Assembly (NCBI GenBank): GCA_905250115.1
Contig: CAJNOI010000022.1
Span: 496,001-560,000 of the forward strand
From: Adineta steineri
Lineage: Eukaryota; Rotifera; Eurotatoria; Adinetida; Adinetidae
DNA length: 64,000 nucleotides
Reading direction: 5' to 3'
Shown here: positions 52,601 through 64,000 of the stretch, in pieces
Position numbering within the stretch: position 1 is the first letter of the stretch
Layout: every line of letters starts with the position of its first letter
Program-made: the position numbers and the translations under genes
The notes under the pieces: generated by a model
The model's input: the letters and a program-made list of their open reading frames with translations, nothing else
What the model was told of the DNA's origin: nothing
Databases searched by the model: none

Positions 52601-52880
52601 TTTTCAATGTCAGTTAATTTTTTTTGAGAATTATTTAATGTATCTTCTGTATCACGTAATTTTTCTTGTAACTATATAAAGAAAAATGTCATTTATAAAA
52701 GAAAAACCCATTTTTCTTTCATACTTTATCACGTTCTTCAAGCATTGAAACCATTAACTGTTCAATATTAGCTTCAGCGTCTTCACCCATATCAGATTCC
52801 ATACCATCATGATTGTTACCATTACCACCAGTATCTTCAGGTATAGGTGGCATTACATCACATATCATATCGGCATACAT
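43628..52880 (-). CDS. PPFIA: Liprin-alpha (PPFIA/SYD-2)
   Basis: A complete 22-exon model from ATG 52880 to stop 43628 sums to 3,792 nt, giving 1,263 residues. Exons are 52880-52725, 52671-52555, 51017-50916, 50864-50709, 50640-50566, 49768-49712, 49654-49286, 49234-49058, 48341-48147, 48090-48005, 47954-47828, 47779-47216, 47163-47116, 47059-46782, 45723-45482, 45427-45325, 45263-45182, 45119-44919, 44630-44455, 44395-44119, 44069-44001 and 43762-43628. The N-terminal half is coiled coil with liprin hallmarks ([60 protein letters not shown]). Next come an [16 protein letters not shown] block and a [12 protein letters not shown] motif. Three SAM domains end the protein ([48 protein letters not shown]). 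The protein is a scaffold of presynaptic active zones that binds LAR receptor phosphatases, RIM and CASK in other animals. The linker is unusually rich in His and Asn. Confidence 0.95.
48538..48852. mobile_element. Outer hAT-like element in a liprin-alpha intron, interrupted by a second element
   Basis: The right end TCGGTACGCCTCTG and left end GGGCGTAC match the 1818-1943 family (ends CAGRGGCGTACCGA). The left terminus is diverged (CTATGGGCGTAC). It has been split by the element at 48549-48704. The host intron 48342-49057 retains normal splice sites. Confidence 0.65.
48549..48704. mobile_element. 156-bp hAT-like element nested inside another element
   Basis: The ends TAGTGGCGAATTTAGGGGG and, reverse-complemented, CAGTGGCGGATCTAGGATTT are hAT-type. 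The 8-bp duplication GGGCGTAC (48541-48548 and 48705-48712) is part of the outer element's own terminus, which proves the insertion order. Confidence 0.85.
51104..51583 (-). CDS. Alternative first coding exon of liprin-alpha
   Basis: A 480-nt open exon (160 codons) starts with ATG at 51583 and ends at a donor GTTGTT in phase 0. It splices in frame to the exon at 51017, which begins [11 protein letters not shown], the same junction used by the canonical first two exons. It encodes a Ser/Asn/Asp-rich, likely disordered N-terminus ([13 protein letters not shown], then several acidic Ser blocks) instead of the canonical [15 protein letters not shown] coiled coil. TA-rich repeats (51585-51632) lie just upstream and may act as a promoter. 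The donor is weak. I infer an alternative promoter; no transcript evidence is available here. Confidence 0.55.
51585..51635 (-). promoter_or_regulatory. Possible TATA-rich promoter before the alternative liprin exon
   Basis: Two TATATATATA tracts lie immediately upstream of the alternative ATG at 51583. They could be TATA-like, but may equally be a plain microsatellite. Confidence 0.25.
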
Positions 52881-55800
52881 AATTGAATAAAAAATATGTT
52901 TATTTTCTACTACTACTACCTGGAAAAAAGCAAAAAAAAATAATATCTCATTAATTTTTTATATAAAATAAATATTAACATACATTATTATAATGAAAGT
53001 TCTATGATAGTTGAAGGAGATCATCATTTATAATAGAATAAATTCGATCTACAATAGAAGAAAAAAAAAGATAAGTGTTTCTTGAAATAAATATTGAACA
53101 TCTTTTTCATCTCAAGTCTCTCAATGATACTTAAGTGTATGACAATTATAATTTGCTTCTGGTACTATATTATGATAAATAAGAGACTATAAATGAAGGA
53201 CGACAGGGAAAGAAAAAAGAAATATGACACACTATCCACTGATTGATTGATTAGCCATGATAGATCAGATATGAAAACTCTTTAACTAATTAATCTAACA
53301 AGCATCTAATACTTCTCTCTCTCTCTCTTTTTTATTATATATACTTATTTATCTCAAATGAGTTTTTCTTGTTAAACGAACAACATTAATAAAAAGAACT
53401 GGAAAGTGTGTGATAATAATATTAATGGATAATAAAAATGTAATTAAGACTTTTTCCTGTGTACTTCTCCATTTTGTTGTTATGCTAGACTAAATCAGTG
53501 CCAAAATAAAATAAATAGAACGAATATATTCATCTATGTATGCATGCATGCTAAGAGAACGTTGAAGAGGCAGGAAAAAATGCAGAACATGAATAAGAAA
53601 ATCCCTATGGTATGTAGATGATGAACAAGAATAAGAAGTAGCATTTGTTGCTTTAATATGAAAAACACCCTATCGATGAAGGACGAAAAGAAAAAAGAAG
53701 AAGAAGAAGAAGAAGAACGACAACAATTATAGAGAAAAATGACAAGACAAAACATTGTAGAAAAAATAAATAATTTACATTCAATATTTATATTTATGAT
53801 TAAATAGAAAGAGTTTTGTTTTGATTATATATCAGATAATCTACAGGTTAATAAAGTAAATATAAACATCAATATCTTATAATCTTCAAAGAATGACATC
53901 ATAAATAAAGGTTAATAAATAACGAAGTAAATTAATAGCAGATTATCGATAATTTATGCTTATCCAATTAAAACAAAATGTGAAAAAAAGAATTTGAGAA
54001 AAAAAAACAAAATGTCTATTTAGCAATAACTTTATGATCATCTATCGTCTATTATCATCCTTGATCGACCATTTGAAATAAATGAGACTATGAATAGTAT
54101 CTGTATTATTGCTCATAAAAGCGAAACGCTTGACTACGATCAATATATATATATATGTATATGTATATACACATATGCGGTGTCGGACAGGATGCGTGCA
54201 TGTATACATTTCTTTGCATGCTTCATAATGGGATAGACAATTGCGTGAAGCGTAGAAAAGAAGAAATGATCTTTATCATCGAAAAAATAATGCAAAGAGG
54301 AGAAATGTTAAAAGATATCTCGCGTCGGTCACTCATCAATAATGTTCGCATATGAAATCAAAATAAACTAATGAAATGTACAATTGTCGAAAGTATAAAT
54401 TATCAAAAACTTACCAATCATATGTTATACTCATTGTTTAATTCGAAAGAAAATTATTCAAATTTATTTTTACTATTGAAAATATTCTTCGAAATTTAAT
54501 ACTTCTTCTCGAATAAAATCGTTTTAATTCTTCCCAATAATAATTCTACATAAAAATTGTTTAATTAATAGTACACATTTTTTTATCTCGAATAAAAAAA
54601 GACAATAATTGATAAGATAGAAGGAAGAGAGAGAGAGCGAGAGAGCGAGCAAAAGAGAGAAGGATGACTAAATAAACACAATAAGCACGATAAATGATCC
54701 AATGAAGTATTATTTCTAGTATTTTTCACAATTATATTAATAAAATTCTTTAAAAGAAATAATAATTTAGAAAAGTTTAGAATTTTATAGAAAAATTAAT
54801 CAAAATATCATTTTTTAATATAATATGTAGACTAGTTCCATCTATCGATATATATTTAAATTAAACTTATACTTGATTATGAAATAAATAAGTTTGTTAT
54901 GTCATTAAGCTAAGAAATGAATAGGCTACTAGAACTCAGTAGGTGTTCGAATCATACGATGTATTATAAACAGAAAAGGGATATGACTTAACTGGTTGAT
55001 TAATAATATACAACTGTAGAGAGAGAGGAGAAGAAGAAAATGATATATTAAGAAAGGAGATGATTAGTACAGCAGAAGGTCAATCTCTTGTGTGAGTTAT
55101 ACTAAACAGAGAGATAAATGAATTCAAGCACAGCAGGATAGAACCTATTAAATAAACTCGTGTACATATAAAAGATCGAGTTCAATTTTGTTTCATCTTG
55201 TACCGACAAACTGTAGTCTCTTTCATAGAATTGAACATGAAAGAAATCATCGTCATCATCCGCAATTTCTTTACATAGACTGTTTTATGTAATTTGAGAA
55301 AAAATAATAATAATATTCAGTTTCAATATTTTTACTCTTGTTCTGTTGGATGCTTTGTCAGTATATATATATATATATATTCTCGAGACTATTAAATCCG
55401 CTTATGACGTAGAATTATATTAATTAAAGAACTGAAGAATAAGATTCTTATCTTATTATCAAGAGCTTTTTCTATGAGCTAAGAAACTTAAAATAAAACA
55501 TATATACAAAGAAAAATGAAGAATATCAATTTTTGAACGATATATAATATGAAATCAGCGTAAATTTTTTTTAATCAATATTTCTCATCGGCAATGTAAA
55601 ATATCAGTTCTGCTAGTAAATATTATGTATATACTGTTAAATTTTGGATAAAAACTATAACAAGTCATTTGTATTTCGTACTACGAAATAACACCTATCA
55701 AGCATTATATTTTTTTGCATGACAGTCATACCTATCTTATAATATTAATTACTTTTTTCTGTCATTAATAGTGTATCGTATTTGACATTTTTCGCATATA

Positions 55801-56899
55801 CAAGGCGAATAAATTATCATAGTTTTTAGACTGTGAATAAAAATTAAACTATATGTCGATTTATGATATCATATTCAATTGATAAACAAGAATTAAAATA
55901 AGATTTGTTTTTTCGCATAGTTATTTTCTATGAATACTTAAATGACTTTCATTATCAATATAAAGAGATATATGAGCTCAATTTGAAAAATATTATACTC
56001 ATTTTTTGTTTTATAGATTTATTTGAATATAAAATATTGACTTTATTAAGAGAAAATTGATGATGTAAATTGTTTTGTATGAATATACACGCAGTAGCAG
56101 TTATCTTATCTTAGTGGTAGGGATATTTAAAGGATTATGATACGTGATTATGTGTAAAATTTTAAGAGAATATTTTGATAAATATGTCTTATAAGCGTAA
56201 TTTTAGGCAAGCGTAGTGTTCTATATTTTCAATGAAAATAACTTGTTTGTCTAGCACAAGAGAGGGAGCGGGAAAAATAATAAAAGTTTGTATGAATTAT
56301 TTTTTAGTAATTCTTAATTAAAATATCTATTTTCTTGATATACTTCTGGCGTCATCTTAACTTGTCAATAAAAAAAACTATCATGTCGCTAGTTACTGGT
56401 TAAAAAACAATTCTTTTCTATCTTCTCACATTGTATGACTCATCTGAGTGAGACTTCCGTCTGGTTTAAATGGCTGGCTTGAGTATTTTTCTCTATCTAT
56501 TATTTGATTTAATTTATTTATTTTTATTAAAATAAAATTAAGTGTCTATTCAAAAATATCATAAATGTCGTCTTGATAAACATGTTTATATATAAATATA
56601 TATATAGATAGATATATGACAATAATAAATTAGAAAAAAAGAAAAAAAAACATAATTTCATCGTGAATAGGCAATCCCTTATTATGTCTCAGTTAACCAT
56701 CGTGTTATTATTTACTTTAGTATCGAAATATTTCGACATGGCCAGAATATTTTGTTGTTTTTTGTTTTTCTTTCATAAATGACTCATGATGTTTGTTACA
56801 CATGTCAGGTTAAATTTTGTAAGTTTATTTCTTTCTAGATATTCTTTTATTTTGTATGCCCATTCTTCATTTATTCTGTATTTTATATAAGTTTTTTTA
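52881..56899. other. 4-kb divergent intergenic region between liprin-alpha and USP9X
   Basis: It should hold the promoters of both genes. A splice acceptor (TTTTTTCCAG) at 52920-52921 lies about 40 nt before the liprin ATG, so a 5' UTR intron or trans-splice site is likely. Simple repeats include AAG at 53694-53716, GA/GC at 54630-54660 and TA at 55362-55380. No other gene was supported. Confidence 0.5.
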
Positions 56900-59800
56900 A
56901 TGACGGCTAAAGAAGATTTAGTCGAATCTCATATGAATAGTAGCGGACAAAAACGAATAACAAGACCAACAGTAGACCTGAATATAACAACACCAACAAC
57001 AGTACTAAATACAAATGATCAACAACAACAACCACCACCTGATTATGAAAGTTCAATTAAAGCTGAGAATGAAGTAGAAGATGTAGAAGATGAAAATGGT
57101 AAAAATAACAATATTAACATATTATAATTTACATATGTCTGTTTTTTTTTGTATTTATAGTTTTGGATGAAAATGGTGAACCGAAATTTCCCGTGGATGA
57201 TTTAGCAAAACTTGAAGAACAAGTCAATCGAGTACGATGGATTGTGCCTGTTTTAGCTGATGGTGAATTAATAAAATGTTTACGAGCTGCTCTTCGTCTT
57301 GCTCGAGAAAGTATGTTGAAATAAAATATATAGATTTTTATTAGATTTTATTTTTTGTTAGAACTTGATACAAAAAGTGAACCATGTCAACGATTTATTC
57401 GTGATAGTCTGGTCATTTCATTTACGAAAACATTTTGTGATGAAGCTGTACAATCATGGAAATTTGATATATTAGTAAAGAAATAAAAATATAAGAATCG
57501 AGATAAAAAAAAATTTTTTCTTTATTTAGCATGCAATTTATAAGAATGCAATGATTTGTATTCATTTATGTGTATTAAAACTTGATGATGATTGTTTTCC
57601 ATTGCTTGAAGTTTTAAGTTTTATGATGAATCCACAAGGACGGTAAGAATATTTCTTTTAATTTAAATATTAAAACGAATTTTTTTTATCGATTATAGTT
57701 ATCATCAGTCAAATTACAATCGAGCATCTACATATCAACTACAACATGGAACGGAATCTTTTGCTTCGACAACGGAGTCTCGTGTAATTCAACGTGTATG
57801 TATCTTTTCATAAAAATACAACTCGGAAGTAGATATACTTATAGCATGAGATGTAAATGTGAACAAAAATACATATTTAGAAAGAAGGGTTTTTTTGAAT
57901 TTTATTAGTTTTTTCGTATTATAAATATATTCTATATTCATGTTTAATTATTCTAGGGTTGGCTTGTTGATTTTATAGATAAATTCGGACATTTAGGTGG
58001 TTTTGATAAAATTCTTGCTCGTTTTACTTCATCCGAAACTAAATTAACAATATCTGTTGTTGTTGCATTACTTAAACCATGGGGTCTTTGTTATGAATAT
58101 TTAACACAATCAACAATAAAAAAATATTTTGCACCTATTATTGTAAGTATTAATTTATCTTTGTTGAAAAATAAAGCAAATCTTCTTTAGGATTTTGTTC
58201 CACGATTTCTTGATCAATTAACAGAAAATGATCTTAAAGTTGAAACAAAAAGTGAATCAAAAAGTGATACTTTATCAGCAGTCATCAAATGGCTTCGTCA
58301 TCTTGCATCGCGTTTACCTGAAAATGATAACTTATGTCGAAGTTTAGATGCACTTCGACTTAAAATAATTCTACGGTATGACAAAAAAAAACTTTTCTAA
58401 TTCACTAATCTTACATAAGACGTATTATTATAATCAGACAGACAGCAAATTCAAGGATTTAAGTTTCTTATTGTATAGATCCAGATGTTGAGAATTCGTT
58501 TATATTGAAACGATTGAACATCGTTCACATCTCTTTTTTATTTCGAAAGAAAATAGAAATAATGAAAAGTCTCATGACAATCGGTTTTTCTATCTCGAGA
58601 ATAGTTGATTCTATTGTTCTCTTAATGGATTTTTTTCAAATAAGATTGTTTATTAATCTATTAGAAAGATAATATTATGTTTACAAGGATTAATGTATCT
58701 AGCAAGTTTTTACTTATATAAAACAGCTATGTATTTTACGGTCGTTGTATCACATTTACTAAATCGGGGCGATGCTCTTGTAAGGCAAACTGGATATCAT
58801 TTCTCTCATTTTTATATCTAGACTATTGCAAACGAATTCCTTCAGTGGTAAAATGAATGCTCTTAATGAAGTGAATAAACTTCTTCCAAGTCTTAATTCA
58901 ATGCATCGTGTAACATTCAATCGTCCTGATGATAATGATAATTTAACATCGGAAAAATTCATTGTAAAAATTATTTTATGAAAACGTCTTTTTTGTTTAC
59001 TTTTTCTTTTCTTTTTTAGCAATGGATTCAAGAACATGAAATTCTCGATATTGTTTTACGTGATTGTTTACATCAACCACAATATGTTGAAAAATTAGAG
59101 AAACTTCTTCGTTTTATAATCAAAGAACAAGCATTAAGTCGAGCTGATCTAGCTAAAATTTGGAATTCATCATGTGGAAAACATGAAGCTATTGAAAAAA
59201 ATGTTCATGATTTACTTGCAAAATTAGCATGGGATTTTACACCTGAACAACTTGAACAATTATTTGATTGTTTTAGAGTAAAGAATATTTCTATAAACAA
59301 AAAACAAATCATATCGTTTTTTTTCTATATTTTTTAGGAAAGTTGGACGAAAGCTAGTAAAAAACAACGAGAAAAATTACTTGAACTTATTCGAAGATTA
59401 GCCGAAGATGATAAAGAAGGTCTTATGGCAAATAAAGTATTATTAAGAAATAAATTAAAAATTTTCGAATGAGATCTTTCTTTTGAAATAGGTTTTGGAA
59501 TTATTATGGAATATTTCACATGATAAACATTTACCAAATGAAATTATTGATCAAGCTTTAGCAGCACATTTAAAAATTCTTGATTATAGCTGTTTACTGG
59601 TAAGTATTTCTTTACAATTTCATAGTAAAATTAATCTTAAAAAAAAAGACACTTATCATTACATTGTTCGATCGATATTTTCTAGGAAAAAGAAAAAACA
59701 AAATTATCTTGGATTGAACGAATAATCGACGAAGTTAAACAAGATCAACATGTTCTGATTTCAATAAAACAAATTCGTGAAATATGTACACAATTTCATG

Positions 59801-62800
59801 AGGTAAAATACATGTCTTTTGTCTTTTTTATTTACATCACGTACTTATTTATATATCAAATGATAGAAAATTTTATCCAATCTCTATTAGAAATTTTTCT
59901 ACGTCTTACGTTATTCTCTTTCTCGTAGAGAAGAGTCTTGCAAACATAAACTGCCTGCATGTCTGCCAGCAGGGTCAAAAGAACATCGAAAACTGATTTT
60001 TCGAAAAAGATATTTCCAGAAGTATTTTGATGCGGGGAGTTCGAATCTGAGGTCTGTCGAGAGAGTAAAGGTCAGAAAAACATCGAAGACCGATTTTTTA
60101 CGGTTTTCAATTGTTTTTCCAGTAAAGGTGAAAAGGATGCATTTCTGCGAGAAAGAGCTAAGCGAGTTGTCGGACGAGCGTTACTTGTTTCATAAATTAA
60201 TAATCATTTATCAGTCATAGAAATTCAGATTATATACAGAAAAAACTAACTATATCACTATCAGTTCTTGTGGCGAATATTCTCACAGCTTTGATAAAAC
60301 TTTAATCATCAGCATTGATCCGAACTCTATTGGCTGAGGTAGTGTGGAGTTATGATTCAAACATTAGTTTCAATCCTGTTTACCAATAGACCAATATTCA
60401 ATAGAGGCATCTTAGGAAAAAAGTTGACTTGCATTAACAAGCTAAGAGTACATTTTGAGATTAACTAATGTTTGAATCATAACTCCATACAATCTTAGTT
60501 TTTAAAGGTTTATCTCTGGTAAGAATTATCGAAGCCGTAAGAAGTATCACACATCCAGGGACTTCTATCCATTAGTGTTTTTCTTTGATATAATACAAAA
60601 CTCTACATCTGTTTTCAAGAACTATTGATCGACTGATATCAATTACTTATGTAATTATTGTGAGTAAAAGTTTTCAAACAATTTCGTAATTACATCAATA
60701 TCTTTAATTGATAAAAATCCTTCGTTTCATAATTGAACTATGTAAATTTTATCTCTAACATAAATTCTCTTTTGATATATAAATAACTATTTATTATGAA
60801 GAAAAAAAATTCATGTAATTTTATTTTTTTCTATTCATAGAATTTATATACACATAACATTCCACGTATGTCAGGTCCATTGAACAGAATAAGTGTTATT
60901 GATTTATTGGAAAATAAATATCAATTAACTTGTGTTATTACGGAAAATCTTTGTCATTATATGGATACTGTTCGACGTTATCGAGATGGTAATCGATAAA
61001 ATTTAATATTTTTTTGAAAAATCAATATTCGAAATTAATTTTAGAAAAAAAGAAGATTTTACCACCACCTGAAGAATATTACCCGGATGGTCGTTTTGAT
61101 CATAATCATCAAATTCATGAACGTTTAACATTTCTTAAGTAAGTTTTATGTTTAAATTCGAATAAAATAAAAACTCATTATAATTTCTTTAGATTTGTAT
61201 TAAAAGATGGTCGACGTTATTTAGCTTTTGAACATTTAAAAATCATTTGGATAAGTTTAGCTGAACAAGCTGTTTATCCACAAGATCGTGAACAATGTTT
61301 TCGTTGGTTTACTGAAGTAAAAAAAGAAATATATTAGTTTCTATTCTAAATATTTATTTTAGATTACTGATGATGTTGGTTTTGAATCAAAATCTGGAAA
61401 AAATTTCTTTCAAAATCATTTTATGAAACTCGATCCTCATTTACTGACTGATCTTGGAATGAGGTAAAATATCCTTTTGATATTAATTAAGAGTAGCAAT
61501 CAAGTATAGCTTGCTTAGTAGAAGATTATTGTTTGAGAAGAATCTAGGTTATACCTGTCACATACGTATGTTCTTCAGATTTTGTCAAATCATTTTTTAG
61601 CTTTTTAATATTCGCTGAATACTAAATACAGTTACGTAAGAAATCTAACAAATAGCTTTTCTATCCTTGTTGAAAATAATTCACATTAAGAAGATTTGTT
61701 TTTGTTTTAGTTGTTTTGATCGATTTTTTAAATCTGTTAATGCACAATCGAATAAATTTCAACAAAAACGTCGCTCAATTCGTTTAATCAGTGATGAAGA
61801 CCTAATTGGTATGGAATATTTATGGAAATTAATATTAAATGGTTCAGATGAAGTTGCTGAACGTGCTATACAATTAATTAAAGAAATTTATACAAATATA
61901 AGTCCACAATTAAAAACTGATATTAAACGTATACATCAAACATTTATTCAAGAATGTTTTCATCGTTTAAAACAAGTTTATGATCAATTAAAAACAAAAT
62001 CAAATCAAATAACATATCAACAAAAACTTAATGCGATAATACGTATATTAATTGTATTAAGAGAATATTTAGGTGAATGTGATTATTCTTATCATAAAGA
62101 ACGAAGTTTTTTACCTATGTCAAGGTAAAGGGATTGTAATGGAATGAATAAATAATTGATTATTTGATTTTTTAAGAGCTTATCGTGGTCGACCAGTAAC
62201 AGTATTCGTTCGTTTAAATACTGGTCAGAATCGACAAGCCGAAGAATTTGAATATCAATGTCATTCAAATGAAACATGGGGACAAATTCGACGAATGATA
62301 TTCAATCGGTATTAAAGTTTATTTTATTTTTAGAAGAAAAAAACTTTTTTTTAAATTTTATTTAGATTTAAAACAACATTTGGTATTCTAGAAATATTTC
62401 GAAATAGTGATATGATTTATACAGCAGAAGATAATAAAACTTTAGCACAAACAGATGGACGTGATAGAATTGTAAGAAAAAAAAATCTTTCGCTTTTCAA
62501 ATTCTAATAGATAATTCTATTTAGACAATAACTGTTCGATGGGTTCAACAACCAACTCAAGCAGGTTCTAGTGGTGATAGTAGTTCATCAGAATCTGAAA
62601 TAAATAATAATAATATTTCATCATCATCAGTATCACATCATAATCGAATTTTAGATGCAATTGATACCAATGCTGAAAGTGTGCTACCATCAGTGGTAAA
62701 TCATTTTATTAATTTTTTGATCTCACAGTTTAACATTTCTCAATAGAAATAGAACTGAAACTGAATTTTTTTGTATTTCATACATAGATGGAGCCGGTCC

Positions 62801-64000
62801 GATTTTTTACCGGTAGACCGGCAAAAAACTGGTAGATCAGCAAGAAACCGGTAGACCGGTAAAAATCAGTAGTGTAGAAGTCGTTAACTCGATCCGACTT
62901 GGACGGATGTTATACTGGATTTGCCTGCTAATAACGTTCATATTGTATCCCCTTAGGGCGGTACAGATAAATTTTCAAAAAAACAAAATTTTTCGAAAAA
63001 AATAAGTTTTTAGTAGAATATAGAGCGGTAAGAAACCGGTAGAGTTACCGATCTAAAGTTCGGATCGGTACCGGTTCTATCTCTGATTTCATAAGTGTCC
63101 TATTAGACAATATTGAATTTCTATTCTAGTTCTTGACTTCAATTTTAATAATAATAATAACGAGGGAACCACCTGAGGTGTTAAAATGCTTTTGAACTCG
63201 AATTTTGTCCATAAGTAGGGAGTATATAGGCGCAAGTTCAGATATCGACTTTTGACTAAAATCTTCCTATGGGGCCTCATTTTCTTCATAAAATCAAAGT
63301 TTCGAGTTTAGACGTAAAGCTTTACCCATATCAAGGCCTTAACAACTTTGGGTTACGTTAATAACAGTATTTGTATATAGTGGCGTAACCAGGATTTTGC
63401 TCTAGGGGAAGCTGAGCTTCATACTTTTTTATCAAGAGCGTCTGACAGTCTGAGAGAATCTCAAAATCTCCTAGGGAGAGCTGAGCTCCCCGTTGGTTAC
63501 GGCACTATTTGACGATAATAGATTGAGGAAATATAGTCGTAAATGATACAAAAAAAAGTCTATTAAAGAAATTTCTTATTTTATTTAGATAATTCTTCAA
63601 AAACATGAATATTATCAATTTTTAATTGACATATCCGATTTGGGTTGTAAAGAAAAAAATATTCGTCTTCGTGATACAGCACGTCAAATTCTTGATTTAA
63701 TACCTGTTGATCCTCATGTAAAACATGCATTTACTACTAGTCTTGCTACTCAAAAAACGGATTCCGACGAAAATTTTACTCGTTTAAATAATTTTTATTT
63801 TCATAAATCACCTACACAAATGTTATATAATTTACAAACAACACTTATTAAACTTGCACCAGCTTCTTTTTCTACAAATGAAAATAATGATTTAGAAGCT
63901 TTACATGTATATTTTCTTAATGCTGGTGGTTTAACATGTTTATTAAATATTTTAACACAAAAACAATATACTGATCAATGTGATATAGCAACACGAAAAT
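56900..64000 (+). CDS. USP9X: Ubiquitin carboxyl-terminal hydrolase USP9X/FAF, N-terminal part
   Basis: At least 21 exons join in phase: 56900-57098, 57161-57310, 57362-57474, 57530-57642, 57699-57795, 57957-58142, 58191-58375, 58822-58963, 59020-59277, 59338-59436, 59492-59599, 59686-59802, 60841-60988, 61045-61138, 61193-61316, 61363-61463, 61711-62124, 62177-62308, 62366-62471, 62525-62695 and 63589 to the window end. They encode about 1,156 residues of a protein that is about 2,550 long in vertebrates. Recognisable collinear blocks include [125 protein letters not shown] and LPMSR. A ubiquitin-like segment follows (about 62177-62471). The catalytic Cys and His boxes lie beyond the window. 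USP9X removes ubiquitin from substrates in trafficking, polarity and Notch signalling. Two introns carry transposon insertions. Confidence 0.93.
59914..60188 (-). mobile_element. About 275-bp repeat, copy 2, in a USP9X intron
   Basis: Reverse complement of the block at 11632-11929, with similarity along almost all its length, including CGAAGAC / CGATGTT words and the GAGAAAGAGCTAAGCGAG end. The two copies lie in introns of unrelated genes about 48 kb apart. It is inside intron 59803-60840. Confidence 0.65.
60342..60490. mobile_element. 149-bp inverted-repeat element in a USP9X intron
   Basis: Ends GTGTGGAGTTATGATTCAAA and, reverse-complemented, GTATGGAGTTATGATTCAAA continue for about 28 bp of inverted repeat (to ACATTAGTT). 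No clear target duplication could be assigned. Non-coding, so probably a MITE. Confidence 0.7.
62783..63085. mobile_element. 303-bp hAT-like element with perfect 8-bp duplication
   Basis: Flanked by ATTTCATA at 62775-62782 and 63086-63093. The ends are CATAGATGGAGCCGGTCCGA and, reverse-complemented, CAGAGATAGAACCGGTACCG. The interior repeats ACCGGTAGACCGG-type words several times near 62810-62865. It lies in USP9X intron 62696-63588. Confidence 0.85.
63378..63507. mobile_element. 130-bp hAT-like MITE in a USP9X intron
   Basis: The ends TAGTGGCGTAACCAGGAT and, reverse-complemented, TAGTGCCGTAACCAACGG are hAT-like. The flanks TTTGTATA and TTTGACGA agree at 5 of 8 positions, so the insertion is old. 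Inverted GCTGAGCT words occur inside. Confidence 0.7.

Noticed and set aside
58759-59037. Minus-strand frame of 92 codons
   Set aside because: Antisense to USP9X exons 58822-58963 and 59020 onward.
1-64000. tRNA or rRNA genes
   Set aside because: No cloverleaf-like A/B box arrangement or rRNA-like sequence was recognised by eye; a covariance-model scan was not possible.

Overview
Eukaryotic nuclear DNA, AT-rich, with compact genes whose introns are mostly about 50-100 nt with GT-AG ends, few long introns, and many small non-autonomous DNA transposons. The gene content is animal: a spectrin-repeat giant, a type II fucosyltransferase, TMEM45, a CIMAP2/LEXM-like ciliary protein, phosphoglycerate kinase, an NR4A-type nuclear receptor, a cadherin, liprin-alpha and USP9X. 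The short introns, AT richness and load of DNA elements suggest a rotifer-like invertebrate (possibly bdelloid). That placement is inference and was not tested.

Layout: 860-16275 (+) is a long internal piece of a spectrin-repeat protein, cut by a 100-N scaffold gap. 16376-17191 (-) is the N-terminal half of an alpha-1,3-fucosyltransferase whose catalytic C-terminus lies in or beyond the gap. 17.2-25 kb holds TMEM45 (-), which carries an apparent 1-nt frameshift, and several transposon relics, including a Mutator-like element with a SWIM zinc finger. 25.0-27.9 kb (-) is a tight same-strand pair, an EF-hand-like gene and a CIMAP2/LEXM-like gene. 28.6-30.0 kb (+) is PGK. 30.6-31.3 kb (-) is a broken ependymin-related gene. 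32.2-33.5 kb (-) is a Gln-rich unknown protein, and 36.6-37.4 kb (-) an NR4A-like receptor with no ligand-binding domain in the model. 40.0-42.0 kb (+) is a small cadherin. 43.6-52.9 kb (-) is liprin-alpha, complete in 22 exons with an alternative first exon. 56.9 kb to the window end (+) is the N-terminal part of USP9X/FAF.

The genes form no single pathway; this is an ordinary stretch of metazoan chromosome. Exon models were built by hand from GT-AG sites, reading phase and protein similarity recognised from memory. Where every exon could be summed, the total was divisible by three (PGK, liprin-alpha, CIMAP2-like, EF-hand gene, NR4A-like, cadherin, Gln-rich gene).

The most informative unexpected features are: the DNA-binding-domain-only NR4A; the in-phase alternative 5' exon of liprin-alpha; the Mutator-like element with a perfect 9-bp target duplication; at least six small elements with 8-bp target duplications (one nested in another element); and two genes with inactivating or frame-breaking lesions.
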